Below, piece by piece: positions 11,179 to 21,425 of a stretch of DNA of 64,000 nucleotides (positions are counted from its first letter, which is position 1; each line of letters opens with the position of its first letter). The position numbers and the translations under genes were made by a program. Below the pieces are notes generated by a model that saw only the letters and a program-made list of their open reading frames with translations, was not told the DNA's origin and made no database searches. Source of the stretch: Cytidiella melzeri (taxonomy: Eukaryota > Basidiomycota > Agaricomycetes > Polyporales > Irpicaceae). Where the stretch lies: positions 50,825-114,824 of the forward strand of contig JABYQR010000122.1 in the NCBI GenBank assembly GCA_022592445.1, read 5' to 3'.

Positions 11179-11580
11179 CTGTACCGGCATGACCTAATGT
11201 TTGCGTCACGGTCACAAGGCCTCCGAACATCGCCATTTCGAACGTTGGTCACAGGTCGCAGACCGTCGCGAACATCCTGCTGATTGTGTGACCGCGGGCG
11301 CTTACGTAAATAGCGCAATTTTTTGGAGGGGGGCGCTCTGTGTGCGTAAGGATATGATTTCATATGACTGGTGCCTGCTGTTGTCAAGTAGCGACGCTAG
11401 CGACACACGCCTTGACCGACGCGCGCCTTCATCGAGTGGCCACAGGCGCCTATTGATATGTTCGAACATCTGAATGTTCGAACATTGGTCACAGGGTCAC
11501 AACACTTCTTGAACATCCGAATCTTCGAACATCTGAGGGTCACGGTCACAAGCCGTGAACGTTAGGTCATGCCGGTACAG
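11179..11580. mobile_element. TA-flanked MITE, 402 bp, nested in the hAT
   Basis: The ends are inverted repeats CTGTACCGGCATGACCTAA... and its complement ...GGTCATGCCGGTACAG, continuing with one mismatch for over 20 bases. A TA dinucleotide lies on each side (11177-11178, 11581-11582), as with Tc1/mariner-type insertions. The interior repeats CACGGTCACAAG, TTGGTCACAG and GAACATC several times in both orientations and is clearly more GC-rich than its surroundings. No coding capacity. Family assignment to Tc1/mariner rests on TA target and terminal repeat only. Confidence 0.85.
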
Positions 11581-11884
11581 TAGTGCATACTAATAGTCAT
11601 GCATACCATCTTACTGTCTTCATGAGTTCATTGTACAATGTGTTAGCTATAAATGCAAGACAATCAGAGACTCAGTTGAGCAAGGACTTGAACTTGAATC
11701 ACCCAAACACTTACTATATCATTAAATACCATTACATACCAATAAATACCAATACTAACCAATACCAATACTATTAAATACATTATTATTCAATACACAT
11801 CACATGATATTGGTATTCAATGGTAATCATTAGATACAGGCCAGTTGGAATATTTAATGGTATTTGCTAAGCACTATTCCTAAT

Positions 11885-12160
11885 CTGCATGTCTTTCCTC
11901 CAGTTTATATTACAAACTGTCAGACTACGAGTCTTTCCGAATTCTGTCTCCATTGACAGATGAACAACTTATGCTTAATATAGAGAAGCTTGTTCAAGAG
12001 GCAGTCAGAGTAGGACAAGAACACCTTGAGGAACATGGGCCGTCTGAAACACAACCAAAGGAAGTGAAGGCTATATGGAACGACTTGAGAGCCAAAACCT
12101 CACTCTGCAGGATTAATTTCAGTCAAATACTGGTTCTGAGTCTGAACACTTTCATGTAGC
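11885..12160 (+). pseudogene. Unclassified repeat, copy 1 right part, with decayed ORF
   Basis: Resumes the host repeat after the hAT. A plus-strand frame reads TDEQLMLNIEKLVQEA, GQEHLEEHGP and AIWNDLRA; the second copy at 16612-16891 reads TDEEFLQGLAKYVRAG, GKERLLENGP and AIWKDC. The pattern of conserved residues implies a once-functional protein. I do not recognise the family. In this copy the frame then ends in unrelated sequence. Confidence 0.5.
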
Positions 12161-12629
12161 TATTGCAGTACCTGGAGTACAGAAGTCTAAGGAAGTGGCA
12201 GCAATGAGAGATAGTAGAGCCTCAACACTATTCATTCATAAACAGTTCGCCCAAGAGCATTGTAACAGAACCTGGAAGTCAAAACAATATCAATTACAGT
12301 ATATAAAACCCTGCATTGAGATGGGGCATCCAACGAGGTTGCTATTCTCAATACAATGATAGATGATCACAAGTAAAGAACCATCTTCACACTTACCAAC
12401 ATTAGACTGAAACATGTTATCATAGGAATTGGTTGGTTGTGGTGTCATGACTGTACCATTGATTGGTATGAGTGAGTGATCCAGATGGATGGATGTACAG
12501 ACACATGTAAATCCAACATAGAGAACAGGCTGAGGAAGCAAAGAAGGTTGCAGCCAAGAGAACGGCTGAGCCAACATGGAAACAGAGAACCCCAGGACTG
12601 CAGAAAGTTGTGGAACAACTCCTGTACCT
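12161..12629. other. Non-coding repeat-derived stretch
   Basis: AT-rich, stops in all frames, no gene recognised. It connects the host-repeat fragment to the right arm of the long inverted repeat. Confidence 0.5.
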
Positions 12630-13115
12630 GCTGTCCACAATTCCTGAAAAATGAAGAAGGATTGTTCCAGTGTGCACCAGCATATCAATGCTGCTTCAGA
12701 TATAATCCTCTTGTTCCCCAAAGTGCAGGAATTTGCAACAGCAACAGTTCTAATGTCATAATACATCATAACATTACTCTGACTTCGTTATCAGCCCTTT
12801 GAAACTTTGTATGAGAACACTTTGCAAGCTAACTACCCTCTCTGATTTTGGGGACTGCACATGGGCACAAATCTATACATTTCATACACCATCAGATAGC
12901 ATTATCTTGTGCCAACATCCTGGTTCAAAAACTTGCCAATTGAAGTGGGATTGAGCAAGGTATGGCCACTTTACTAAAAAAAAGTCACTGAAAGTCAGAT
13001 CAAAACTCCACTCTTGTACTTGCTAGCACATAAGCAAAATGATGTTGTATCCTGGCTAAGCACTCACATCTATTTTAGACATGTACAGCAATCTACACAG
13101 TGCTTTCCCCTCTGG
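12630..13115 (-). repeat. Long inverted repeat, right arm
   Basis: Reverse-complement partner of 8230-8710; see that arm for the shared blocks. The two arms could be two copies of one dispersed element inserted in opposite orientations, or the remains of a foldback element. Confidence 0.7.
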
Positions 13116-13870
13116 GCAAGAATCATTGTCAGAACACAATTCACAAATCTGGGCAAGAATTACTAGTATTTTTGGAAGCAGATTGTAACAAGACATTCCC
13201 AACTCCTGTATTCCTGGAAAATGAAAGGTTTTTAGTTGCATCAGCAGTGAGCACTGCAATTGATTCTTTCACAACATTCCACAAATATTGGTTGCTTGCT
13301 GAACAGGATTTACCATCAGAACATAGCATGTGGCAGTTCAAATAAGGTGGAGGCAGTTCAGACAACAACAGGACACATGTAACATGTTGTGGGAGTTGGT
13401 TTTAACGAGAGATCTTCATCCCCTTTGTTCATAAAGCATGGAAATTATGTTTTGTGTGCCAGAAGTGAACACTGCACAAGATTAATGACAAGATATATGA
13501 AGCCCCTTGCCATCATATTAATGCATGCTTGCTTTGCTTGCAACCAGACTTTTCAAATTGTATAACATTTACTTCATCCCAGGTCAAGTTGCTTATTCAA
13601 AGTGTCATCCAATACCAAATGCACTCACTAAAGCCAACACTTGTGACCAGATTACTTGGCAAGGTTCTTACCAGGAACAAAGTCACTTGTCCAAGCCACT
13701 ATTTAAGGCTATATGACTTGTTCTAGTCAATATCAGTAACATAATTTCTCATCAAGATAGCTAATCTAAACAAGACAAGCTGCTACTAGTAGCAAAATCA
13801 CTAATCTGACCCAAACAGTACTATTCTATCCAACCTTCAGGGATTGTCTTTGCTGCTTGCTGGCCCTCCT
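13116..13870. other. Non-coding stretch
   Basis: AT-rich, only short frames, no recognised domain. GGGCAAGAAT recurs at about 13114 and 13150. I see nothing else to annotate. Confidence 0.5.
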
Positions 13871-13876
13871 AACGCT

Positions 13877-14850
13877 AGTTGATGTTTGAACTGCCTCATT
13901 CTTATTAAAGCTGCCACAGGCAGGTGTTCTGATGGTAACTCTTTGCCCAGAGAGCAACTGATGCGTGTGGCACAATAAGTTGCAGTACCCACTGCTATGC
14001 AACAGAAAAATTTATGTGCCCCAAAAAATATAGGGGTTGGGGGGATTTCTGGTTGAAATTAATGATGAGCAGGGGTAAAAGTATGGGTGAGCCATATACA
14101 GTCCTTTCCAGCCCTTGATTCCAAAGAAAAATGTAGTGTAGTGGTTGTTTGGTCACTTCAATTTTAAGTGTCCATGGTGCTGAGTTCTAATAATAATAAA
14201 GCTGGTGAACATATTGGAATGAATCAGGCAGTGCTTTGACAGTAACTCTTTGCCCAGAGAGCAACTAATGTGTGTGGCACAATAAGTTGCAGTACTCACT
14301 GCTATGCAGCAGAAAAGTTTATCCGCCCAAAAAATATAGAGGTTGGGGAAATGTCTTGTTAAGGTTGATGATGAGCAGGGGTCAAAGTATGGGTGAGCCA
14401 TATACAGCCCTTTCCAGCCCTTGATTCCAAAGAAAAATGTAGTGTAGTGGTTGTTTAGTCACTCAACTTATTGTGTCCATGTTGCTGAGTTCCAATAATA
14501 ATGAATTTGGTGAACATATTGGAATGAATAAGGCAGTGCTCTGACAGTAACTCTTTGCCCAGAGAGCAACTAATGTGTGCGGCACAATCTGTGACAGTGC
14601 CCACTGCTGTGCAACAAAAATTTTATGTGCCCCTAAAATACATGGGTTGGGGAAGTTTCATGTTGAGATTAATGATGAGCAGGGGTGAAAGTAAGGGTGG
14701 GCCATGTACAATTTTATGTAACCCTTTCCAACCCTTGATTGTAAAAAAGAATGCAGTGTAGTGGGTGTTTGGTCACTTCAATTTATGATGTCTATGTTGC
14801 TGAGTTTCAATCATAATAAGATTTTCTTCTAGTTGGTGAACATGTTGGAA
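13877..14850 (+). repeat. Tandem array, three ~305-bp units
   Basis: The motif GTAACTCTTTGCCCAGAGAGCAACT starts at 13935, 14242 and 14547 (periods 307 and 305); each unit continues with GTGGCACAAT, a TGATGAGCAGGGGT block and GGTGAACATATTGGAAT. The head of the array at 13877 (GATGTTTGAACTGCCTCATT...) is a unit of the ~135-bp array at 7455-8140, so the two satellites share ancestry; the longer unit looks like half of the shorter one fused to new sequence. Confidence 0.85.
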
Positions 14851-14879
14851 TAATACAGCTTAGCCCTTAAGTGTCAGAC

Positions 14880-15310
14880 CAACTATCTCAAGCTGCTTGT
14901 AAAGCCAGTCGAATGTATTCAACACGTCTAGAGGCAGGGATGTGATGCGCAGTTGTAATCCCACTTGATGTCGTAAGAACCTAAGACACACGAGCAGAGC
15001 GAGTTAATCCAGGTGCAAAAGAGAAAGAGCACGATTGCATAATGACTGTACCTAAGACACACGAGCAGAGCGAGTTAACTACAGGTACAGGCTGTGAGCA
15101 TATTGCATATGTGAGGGACAACAAAGAATACTCATTCCAGGTGCGAAAGAGAAAGAGCACAATGGAGTGTCAGGAGCGGGGGTGAAGGTATATAAGACAG
15201 AGCCCTCAGGCGACCCAAAAAGGAAAATCTGTGACACAGATATGTCCGCGTGAAGAAAGAACAATAGGGCAACCATATACGGAAAACAAAAGAGAGTCCG
15301 GTAACTACTA
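14880..15310 (-). mobile_element. Reversed copia-like LTR tail
   Basis: Read on the minus strand: a TATA-like CTTATATACC, then GTGCTCTTTCTC, GCACCTGGA, a duplicated GTGTGTCTTAGGT motif and GGGATTACAACTGCGCATC. This is the same order as the LTR tails at 6080-6310 and 8870-9072. The duplication CCTAAGACACACGAGCAGAGCGAG is seen twice on the plus strand. No gag follows on either side. Confidence 0.55.
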
Positions 15311-16164
15311 GTCCGTGAGCCGGAGCTGAAAAGCCATTAGCTTGGAACTGGTCAGATGAGTGCAGTCATTTTATTAGGTCACATCTAGAGGTAGTGGCAG
15401 TTGTCATTCAATTGTATGGTAATCAAGCTATTGGTTTAGATATTGAGAATGACTCTGGACTACTTAATATTTTCTGGTATATTCTGTTATAGGATCATAT
15501 TGACTTAGCTCCCAACACACTGGTGAATCTTGCTCAGTGAGTAAATAATGTACATGGTTTGCTGTACAAGATTCATTGATCAGTGTGCATGTTGCAATAG
15601 ATTTGGGTACCTGGCCAGGATGTGACATGATATTGCTCATGTCCCAACAAGTACAAGAGTGGTGCTCTTGATAGAAAGAGAAATGTTTCTGGGTGGACTT
15701 ACAATGCAAATTACTCTCAAGCACACAGCTGGAGGTGTTTGAGGTCCTAGTTGATGTCCCTACCATACAAAATAATGTAATTGCTGCTGTGCGCACATTT
15801 TTTTTTCATAGCAACTCATTGACACTCCCTGTTGCCATAATTTGTGATGAAACACAGAATGTAAATATAGGACAGAAGATGGAAAAGCTTTGAATAGGGG
15901 CAAAGTCAGTTTGCTGAAAATTTTTATTAGTACTTTCTGCACAGCTCCTTGCCAATACTGCCCTAAACTGCTCTGTGTGCAGGTCCCTGAAGTGTATATA
16001 TACCACTGCATATCTGCTCTCAGCCCCCCATCTCAACCTCTTTGTCTTCACTAGCCCAGGTAAGCAGCATCCCTCCTGTACTACCTAGGCTGTCATGAAT
16101 GCTAACTAGTCTTTATTGGGCTAGACCTTTGTCCAAGAATCAGGACTGGTGAAATTCCTGTGCT
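15311..16164. other. Non-coding stretch with promoter-like repeat copy B
   Basis: No gene recognised. Bases 15944-16034 repeat the TATA-bearing segment at 7345-7445. The remainder is AT-rich and without structure I can name. Confidence 0.5.
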
Positions 16165-16891
16165 CTACCACCACTTTGTTTCCACCCACTGTGTGTCCTG
16201 GTTTTTTTGTGTCAAGCCCTTGTCTTCACAGCAAACCTCCTGGCCACCATTGTTGTACCTCAAAACTCTTTCAGTGCTTGCTGGTAAGCACATTGTTGTA
16301 TTACTGTGCTGAGATTGTCTCTGCAGCTAGCCATCTTACCATCTTTCCAAAACATTTCCAAGTATCCTTCAACATCCTGCACTGTCATGCGGTTCTCAAC
16401 ATCACTCATGTTGTTTGTTGTCATTGGAGCAATCAGTCCAATGACTGTGTCTGCTGTCCCGTGCCACAGCATAAGGTCCTACGCTCCAAATTCTTCTTTC
16501 CGTCCCTCGCTGGACCTATTGCCATTAGGTGACTTCCTAATCTGCATGTGATTCCTTCAGTTGATCTCACAAACTGATAGATTCAGAATCAACAAGGATC
16601 TTAGATAGTGCAACAGATGAAGAATTTTTGCAAGGACTAGCAAAGTATGTCCGTGCAGGGTCCCGGTTAGGAAAAGAACGGTTATTGGAAAATGGACCGG
16701 GCGAAGAATCTGGGCCGGTAGCGAACGCCATATGGAAGGACTGCCAACGTATGCCAGATGGAGACCCAATTAACTCCTACGTACGGTTAATGATGATTAG
16801 CGAAACCCAACCGGAACTTGTGAAAAGCATGATGGACAGCATGGGGCCATCGCCAAAAGATCTCCTATCGACTCATTTGCGCCGACCGTGA
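16165..16891. repeat. Unclassified repeat, copy 2 (uninterrupted)
   Basis: Second copy of the repeat split by the hAT element. The minus-strand peptide at 16260-16472 reads MLWHGTADTVIGLIAPMTTN, then VENRMTVQDVEG. The plus-strand frame at 16612-16891 reads TDEEFLQGLAKYVRAG, AIWKDC, GDPINSYVRLMMISETQPEL and SMMDSMGPSP. Because both strands keep related peptides in both copies, the ancestral element may have had two convergent or divergent ORFs. The continuous TTCCTAAT site at 16534-16541 is the pre-insertion state of the hAT target. Confidence 0.65.
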
Positions 16892-17264
16892 CGTATCAAC
16901 TAGAGAGTTGGGAGAGCGACAGAGCGTGTATTCATTCCAAGCTAGACAAACCATGTATTGATTCTTACCACTGTACCACCGTCTTGCGCTTCCGCCCAAA
17001 AGTCTCCAATTAACGAAATATGTACCAGTCCAACCTCTTATCCATTTCTCGTCTTGCGTTTTGCCTGCGCAGTCTCTGGAGTGTCTCTCCCTTGACCGGG
17101 ACGTCCGTCATCACCCACAAACTGCACCCGTAGTATTTGTGAGAGGCGAGTCATGTCTCGTTGAGCGGTGACTACTCCGAGCTTGCCTTCAATACTAGGC
17201 ATGTCTCGGACACTTCGGCAGCTCTTAGTTCTCATTTCTCCTCTCGGATCGACTGAGCACGATG
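16892..17264. other. Short gap before the duplicated pseudogene
   Basis: No gene supported. A 65-codon minus-strand frame here has no recognisable features. Confidence 0.4.
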
Positions 17265-18530
17265 AAAGTTATCAATAACCTTTGCGGATGCCATTATCAA
17301 TTAACCTTACAGACAACAGCCAGTCTGGCACATATCGTGACTACCTTATTTCTCTCGCCACAATGCACGTAGCTACTGTTTCAACGTCTTTCTGGTTTGC
17401 TCCCCCCCTGCAGCTTGTCCAGACGGACCTTCGCCAGACTTGCTCGGCTCGCCGAGTCCCGGCTGCAGCTTTTTCTCCGACTCGGACCCTTTGGTCGACG
17501 GTGTGTCGTACGGATGCTCATCTTCCCCAATCTGCACATGGTCTGACGCTGGCTATCAAGCGACACGCACCGACTCGTACTCTCGGGAGCCAGCTCCAGA
17601 TCTTGAGGGTTGTCCAGTCACAGGGTGCTCGTTGGCATGAGCCACAGAAGCAGTCTCGCTCGAGGATTCAACTTGGTGCATCTTCGAGTTGACGGGTTGT
17701 GTGTCATCTACGTCCTCGAAGTAAGACTCGACCGTATGGGCTCCCTCCTTGTCGTCTTTCAAAGCCACCGTGCTTGAAGACAGCCCGCGCTTCTGAGCGT
17801 TCGACGATTTCGACGTCACCCCTTGTACCTGCAAGTAAGAGACGTCAAACCGATCGCCAACGTGCAGCTGCCTCTACACGGACTCACCTCATGCGATGGA
17901 AACTTGGGGTCCTTCGCTGCATTGCCTTTTCCCAAATCATGCGCACTAGCCCTCGATTTGTGCGTTCTGGTCCGGGTAGGTCTTATCCTTCGGTTGCTGG
18001 CTGCCTTCAGGAGCCTTACCCCTTCGTGTTCACCGGCATAAACAAACATCGCAGACGTGCGCATCGTCCGCTTCGCACTATCATACCTCACGTTCCCCGC
18101 GCCCTCGATCTTGCTTGTCCTCTCCCGCAGTCGTCTTAGAACCCCAACTTGCTCTTCACGGCATCAGCAAACGACGGCGGCGTAATGTTCTCCTCCCCGC
18201 TACTCCCTGGTTTTGCGTGGTCTCCCGAGCCGCTCGCGCTCTGTGAGCCTACTTGATCGGCAAAGCCGACGCCTTCCTGGTTGCCCGACAGGCTTCCGCG
18301 CGTAGCTTTCTTGCCTCCTTCAGAGTTCGCAACGGCAGCCGGTGAGGACCTTTGTAGTTTACTCGCTAAATAGCCTGACTGCCGGCTCTGGTCGAGAGTG
18401 TCGGCCCCTTGGCTGTAGAGACGTACGCTGGGGACGTCCAAGTGCTTTTGCAACGGTGAGAGGCAAGGCAGCTTGAAGATGAAAGATACGACGACACACC
18501 ATAACAGAGACTTCTTGACGTTGATTGACA
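17265..18530 (-). pseudogene. Pseudogene copy of the mitochondrial-type gene at 50.5 kb
   Basis: Matches 50502-51760 along its length on the opposite strand, including exon 2 (VQGVTSKSSNAQKRG, then KDDKEGAHT), both intron regions and about 80 bases of 3' flank (ATCCGCAAAGGTTATT). Because introns are present, it arose by DNA duplication rather than reverse transcription. It is disabled: where the intact gene reads ...KSKLGFK, an extra T at about 18136 gives an immediate TAA and shifts frame; a further deletion removes part of the following Gly/Lys-rich segment, and the third exon is frame-disrupted. The initiating region is also altered. Confidence 0.88.
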
Positions 18531-18634
18531 GGCTCGCCGCACTCTGAAAATCATTCAAGTCCCCCGCCGAGCTCTCGGTTTGCCGCCATCAGCTCGCGCC
18601 TAGCGGAGTTTAGATTAGTGCTGACAATTGGGTG

Positions 18635-18740
18635 GGAGATTAACCCCAGTGAGAAACAGATATTGCAGGACGTTGCCCAGTATATGCTGCTAAATACGGA
18701 CCATTTCGATATTGCCAAATATATAATTGTCTCGCCACAT
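18635..18740 (+). repeat. Diverged dispersed repeat, copy 1
   Basis: ATTAACCCCAGTGAGAAACAGATATTGCAGGACGT here resembles the reverse complement of about 24385-24445, with CCCAGTATATGCT also seen near 24305. Only short and imperfect, so a MITE or LTR remnant is possible but unproven. Confidence 0.4.
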
Positions 18741-18951
18741 TCCGCGCTCGCATCCTTTTTGTTCAACCACTGTCTCTACGCATGTCATCAAACATAGCAA
18801 GATGTAACACTCGACCTCGACAGCCCTTTGAGTTCAATTTGGATAGCAGATCTGGTATGGGACAGGACGGAAGGGGATCGGATCCGTTGAGGTATTTCTA
18901 CTTGCACGCTCTTTTCGACGTCTTCGCCTTCTCGAGTACATTCAGCACTGT

Positions 18952-20101
18952 TATTACGATCCGATCGGATCACGTGATCGGCACCGGACATCCAACATCC
19001 TTATCCTCGCACAGCCACATCCTCAACTCGTCACACGGTCCAACACCGATGTTCCTCCGATTTACCTTGTGCTCGCAATCACCGGTTTCATCAGTTGTAG
19101 ATATCCCTTTGTACTATTTCTCCGTATTTCCTCCGACTCCAATTATTCGCCTGATCTAATCCTCTCTTGTCTCGGACCATACACGCATGCCTTATCGGAC
19201 TTACAACTTCTAGTACTGTATAACCAGACTCAATTGTACAGTAGAAGTTTAAGTTCAAATATCGAATAAGATCTGTTTGAAAGTTACGAGTGTAGGGGAT
19301 GACTAGGAGAGTCAACTAACTCTGGGAGTAAGTGTCTTATTATTTCTCTGCTCTCTAGGAGCGGTATATATACATGTCTGTAACTAGATTACTAATGCTA
19401 CAGTAATGTCACATGAGTAAGGATTGGTAAGGATTGGTAATCCTATGAGTAATGATTGGTAATGCACAGTCCTGCTTGCTAATACTACTGAATAGAGAAT
19501 GTAAGCGATGACTGAGCATCCTACATAACTGAATGGTGCTGACTGAGCCTTTAGTAAGCTCAATACATCTGGTATATGAAATATGAATCATGCAGAAGCC
19601 TCATGGTACTTCTGCTATTCAGTCATGGAAACTACTGGAACATGATGCCATATGGTGCAAGTATCGCATCGTGTGTGATTATAAGGATGGTGGAATCACA
19701 TGCTATGTACTATCTGATCTTATCTATCTACATATCTAATCTACATTGTCCATAGATCTGATGTCCGATAATCAGTGATACAATCTCGCTTTGACAAGAT
19801 CCCCATCCTATTCCTACCTCTTCATTCAACTTCACTTGCTGAAGTCGTCTTAATCGTTGTTGCCTGACTTCTGTTCTGACACTCTTCCTCCGACTTCGTC
19901 TTCACCAACCCCGAGTCTCCGAGGCTGAACCCTTGATCTTGCTAAGTCCAAATCTGAGTCACCAAGGATTCACGAGAGGCGCAACTTACTCAGTTGAAGC
20001 CAATTGACTCTTACAGCTCCCCCTGTCGCCTACTCCAATCACCGACACGATTAGCAGCATCGGACTTTGTGACAACGCCAATCCCGTATCAGTTCTTAAC
20101 A
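18952..20101 (-). mobile_element. Chromovirus solo LTR, split by a second LTR
   Basis: Left part 18952-19273 and right part 19797-20101 together match, in reverse orientation relative to the plus strand, the LTRs at 54849-55470 and 61882-62502. ACTGT flanks it on both sides (18947-18951 and 20102-20106), a perfect 5-bp target duplication. Without the inserted 523 bp and its 5-bp duplication the LTR is 622 bp, the same as the full element's LTR. It is the product of LTR-LTR recombination that removed a complete element. The termini are TATTACG and CTTAACA on this strand. Confidence 0.93.
19274..19796. mobile_element. Nested solo LTR, 523 bp
   Basis: Begins TGTTTGAAAG and ends CTTTGACA, so the termini are TG...CA with a short inverted pair. 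AGATC lies on both sides (19269-19273 and 19797-19801) and the outer LTR is continuous across the junction once one AGATC is counted, so this is an exact insertion. It includes a TATATATA-like promoter core near 19366 (GGTATATATACATG) and two copies of GTAAGGATTG. No coding sequence; the family (copia or gypsy) is unknown. Confidence 0.9.
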
Positions 20102-20240
20102 ACTGTCATCAACTACTACTTCAATTAATTGCACTTGTCATTTTTACACCATGGGTCGGCGCACATTCGATGACACTACAAGGAGAACAGTGGCAGACCA
20201 GCGAAAGGAGAAGAAACTGTGCCGTGGAACGATGACTATA

Positions 20241-20400
20241 AACTATCTTCCACCAACCTTGCCTCGAACGCTCTCTCCTCCAACTACGGTGACGGACAAC
20301 TATCAACTATCTACCACCAATCTTGCCTTGAACGCTCTCTCCTCCAACTACAATGACTGTCGACTATCGACTATTTCCCACCCAACCTTGCCTCTCACGT
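20241..20400 (+). repeat. Minisatellite, ~56-63 bp unit
   Basis: AACTATC...CCACCAA(C/T)CTTGCCT(C/T)GAACGCTCTCTCCTCCAACTAC appears twice in tandem from 20241, with a third partial unit to 20400. It makes an artificial Thr/Leu/Pro-rich open frame. Confidence 0.75.
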
Positions 20401-20984
20401 CGAATTTTGCCTGGACGGACGCTTCATTGGAGCTACTTGCTAATTAGCTTCAGAATGTTGAAAGATAAGCTATTTACACTGGTCTGCACGTTCACTCACT
20501 AAATCACAAGTAGGTTGTGTCATTAGTAGGGGTTTTCTTGCTCGAGCGGTGATCGAAGGCATCTGCATCCAACAGTCGTCCCGCTGGAAAGGGTGAACCT
20601 CTGATATATCAGTTGAAGCGGGGAACGTTGTCTATGTCAGCCGTGTCAATGTTAACTGCGTCGTACGTAGCCCTCACCGTCCCATGAAAGAATGCAAAAA
20701 CTAACAACCCGTCTGTCGCGGAGCGACTGCTGCTATGCTGATAACCCTAAACAGGGAGTGAAGTAGAGAGGAAGGGGTAGATCTCCAACGACGACAACGA
20801 GGTCAAAGTCGATGATGAGCAGGCAAGCAGGCACTGGAGCCGGATACTGGCAGTGCAAATGACGAAGTTAATATTATGCTATACTAGGTTACATTGAGTA
20901 ACTCACCTGGGAGTGCAAATGACGAAGAGGTCAAGATGCAGAACCAGGGAGAGTAAGGGGTACTATATATACTGGGTCTGGGTG
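20401..20984. other. Intergenic, no gene seen
   Basis: No coding region recognised. GGAGTGCAAATGACGAAG-like sequence occurs twice (about 20850 and 20910). Confidence 0.5.
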
Positions 20985-21425
20985 GTCTGTGCACCAGTTC
21001 CCACACTAGGGACTGGAGTAACTGTGGGACTGGAGTAACAATAGAACAATAAGGACCTGAGTAACTGTCAAGGACCTGAGTAACTGTCAAGGACCAGGGT
21101 ACGTAGAATAATAGAGCTAGAACAATAAAACAATAGAACAATAGGATAAGAACAATAGAACAATAAGACTTGGGGGAATCCCTGGGGAATCCCCATCAAT
21201 GGAAGAGGAACAATAGAACAATAGCCTAGGTTGATCTGGAACCGCTCCAGACTGAGTCTAGGGTTTGGGTCTGGACTATTGATAAATAAGGCAGGATGTC
21301 ACGTGACCCAGGTTAGGGTTAGGTCCGGTAACACTCCTAGCCGGAAAATAAGCGCTCTAGATAGGCGCCTAAGGCTGTAAACTTGTGACAATATTGGAAA
21401 AATCCGGTCTCTGTTGGACTATCCA
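20985..21425 (-). repeat. Ulp1-element terminal repeat, truncated inverted copy
   Basis: Reverse complement of the segment that follows the Ulp1-like gene at 54370-54848: shared blocks include the CAGAGACCGGATTTTTCCAACA-type end, CAGCCTTAGGCGCC, the AATAAGCGCTCTAGA-type block, CCCTAGACT and CAATAGAACAATAG runs ending at CAGGGTAC. Similarity begins at the GTGACATGG next to the Ulp1 stop codon. No Ulp1 coding sequence is present on this side, so only the element's 3' tail survives here. Confidence 0.75.

Larger units (their letters stand above)
9483..11876 (+). mobile_element. hAT-family DNA transposon with perfect 8-bp target duplication
   Basis: TTCCTAAT occurs immediately before (9475-9482) and after (11877-11884) the element, an 8-bp target duplication as hAT elements make. 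The ends are imperfect inverted repeats: TAGCGCTCTGCAAAAATACC on the left, and the right end read in reverse is TAGTGCTTAGCAAATACC. The uninterrupted site is visible in the second copy of the host repeat, where GACTTCCTAATCTGCATG runs through at 16531-16548. Both subterminal zones are full of ATTAAATAC-like motifs, possible transposase sites. Length is 2,394 bp, including a nested MITE. The transposase inside is broken, so the copy is not autonomous. Confidence 0.92.

Noticed and set aside
17038..17235. 65-codon minus-strand frame beside the pseudogene
   Set aside because: Lies at the boundary of the duplicated segment, no signal or domain, not present beside the intact gene.
20151..20447. 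98-codon Thr/Leu/Pro frame
   Set aside because: Generated by the minisatellite and by the edge of the solo LTR; low complexity, no conserved features.
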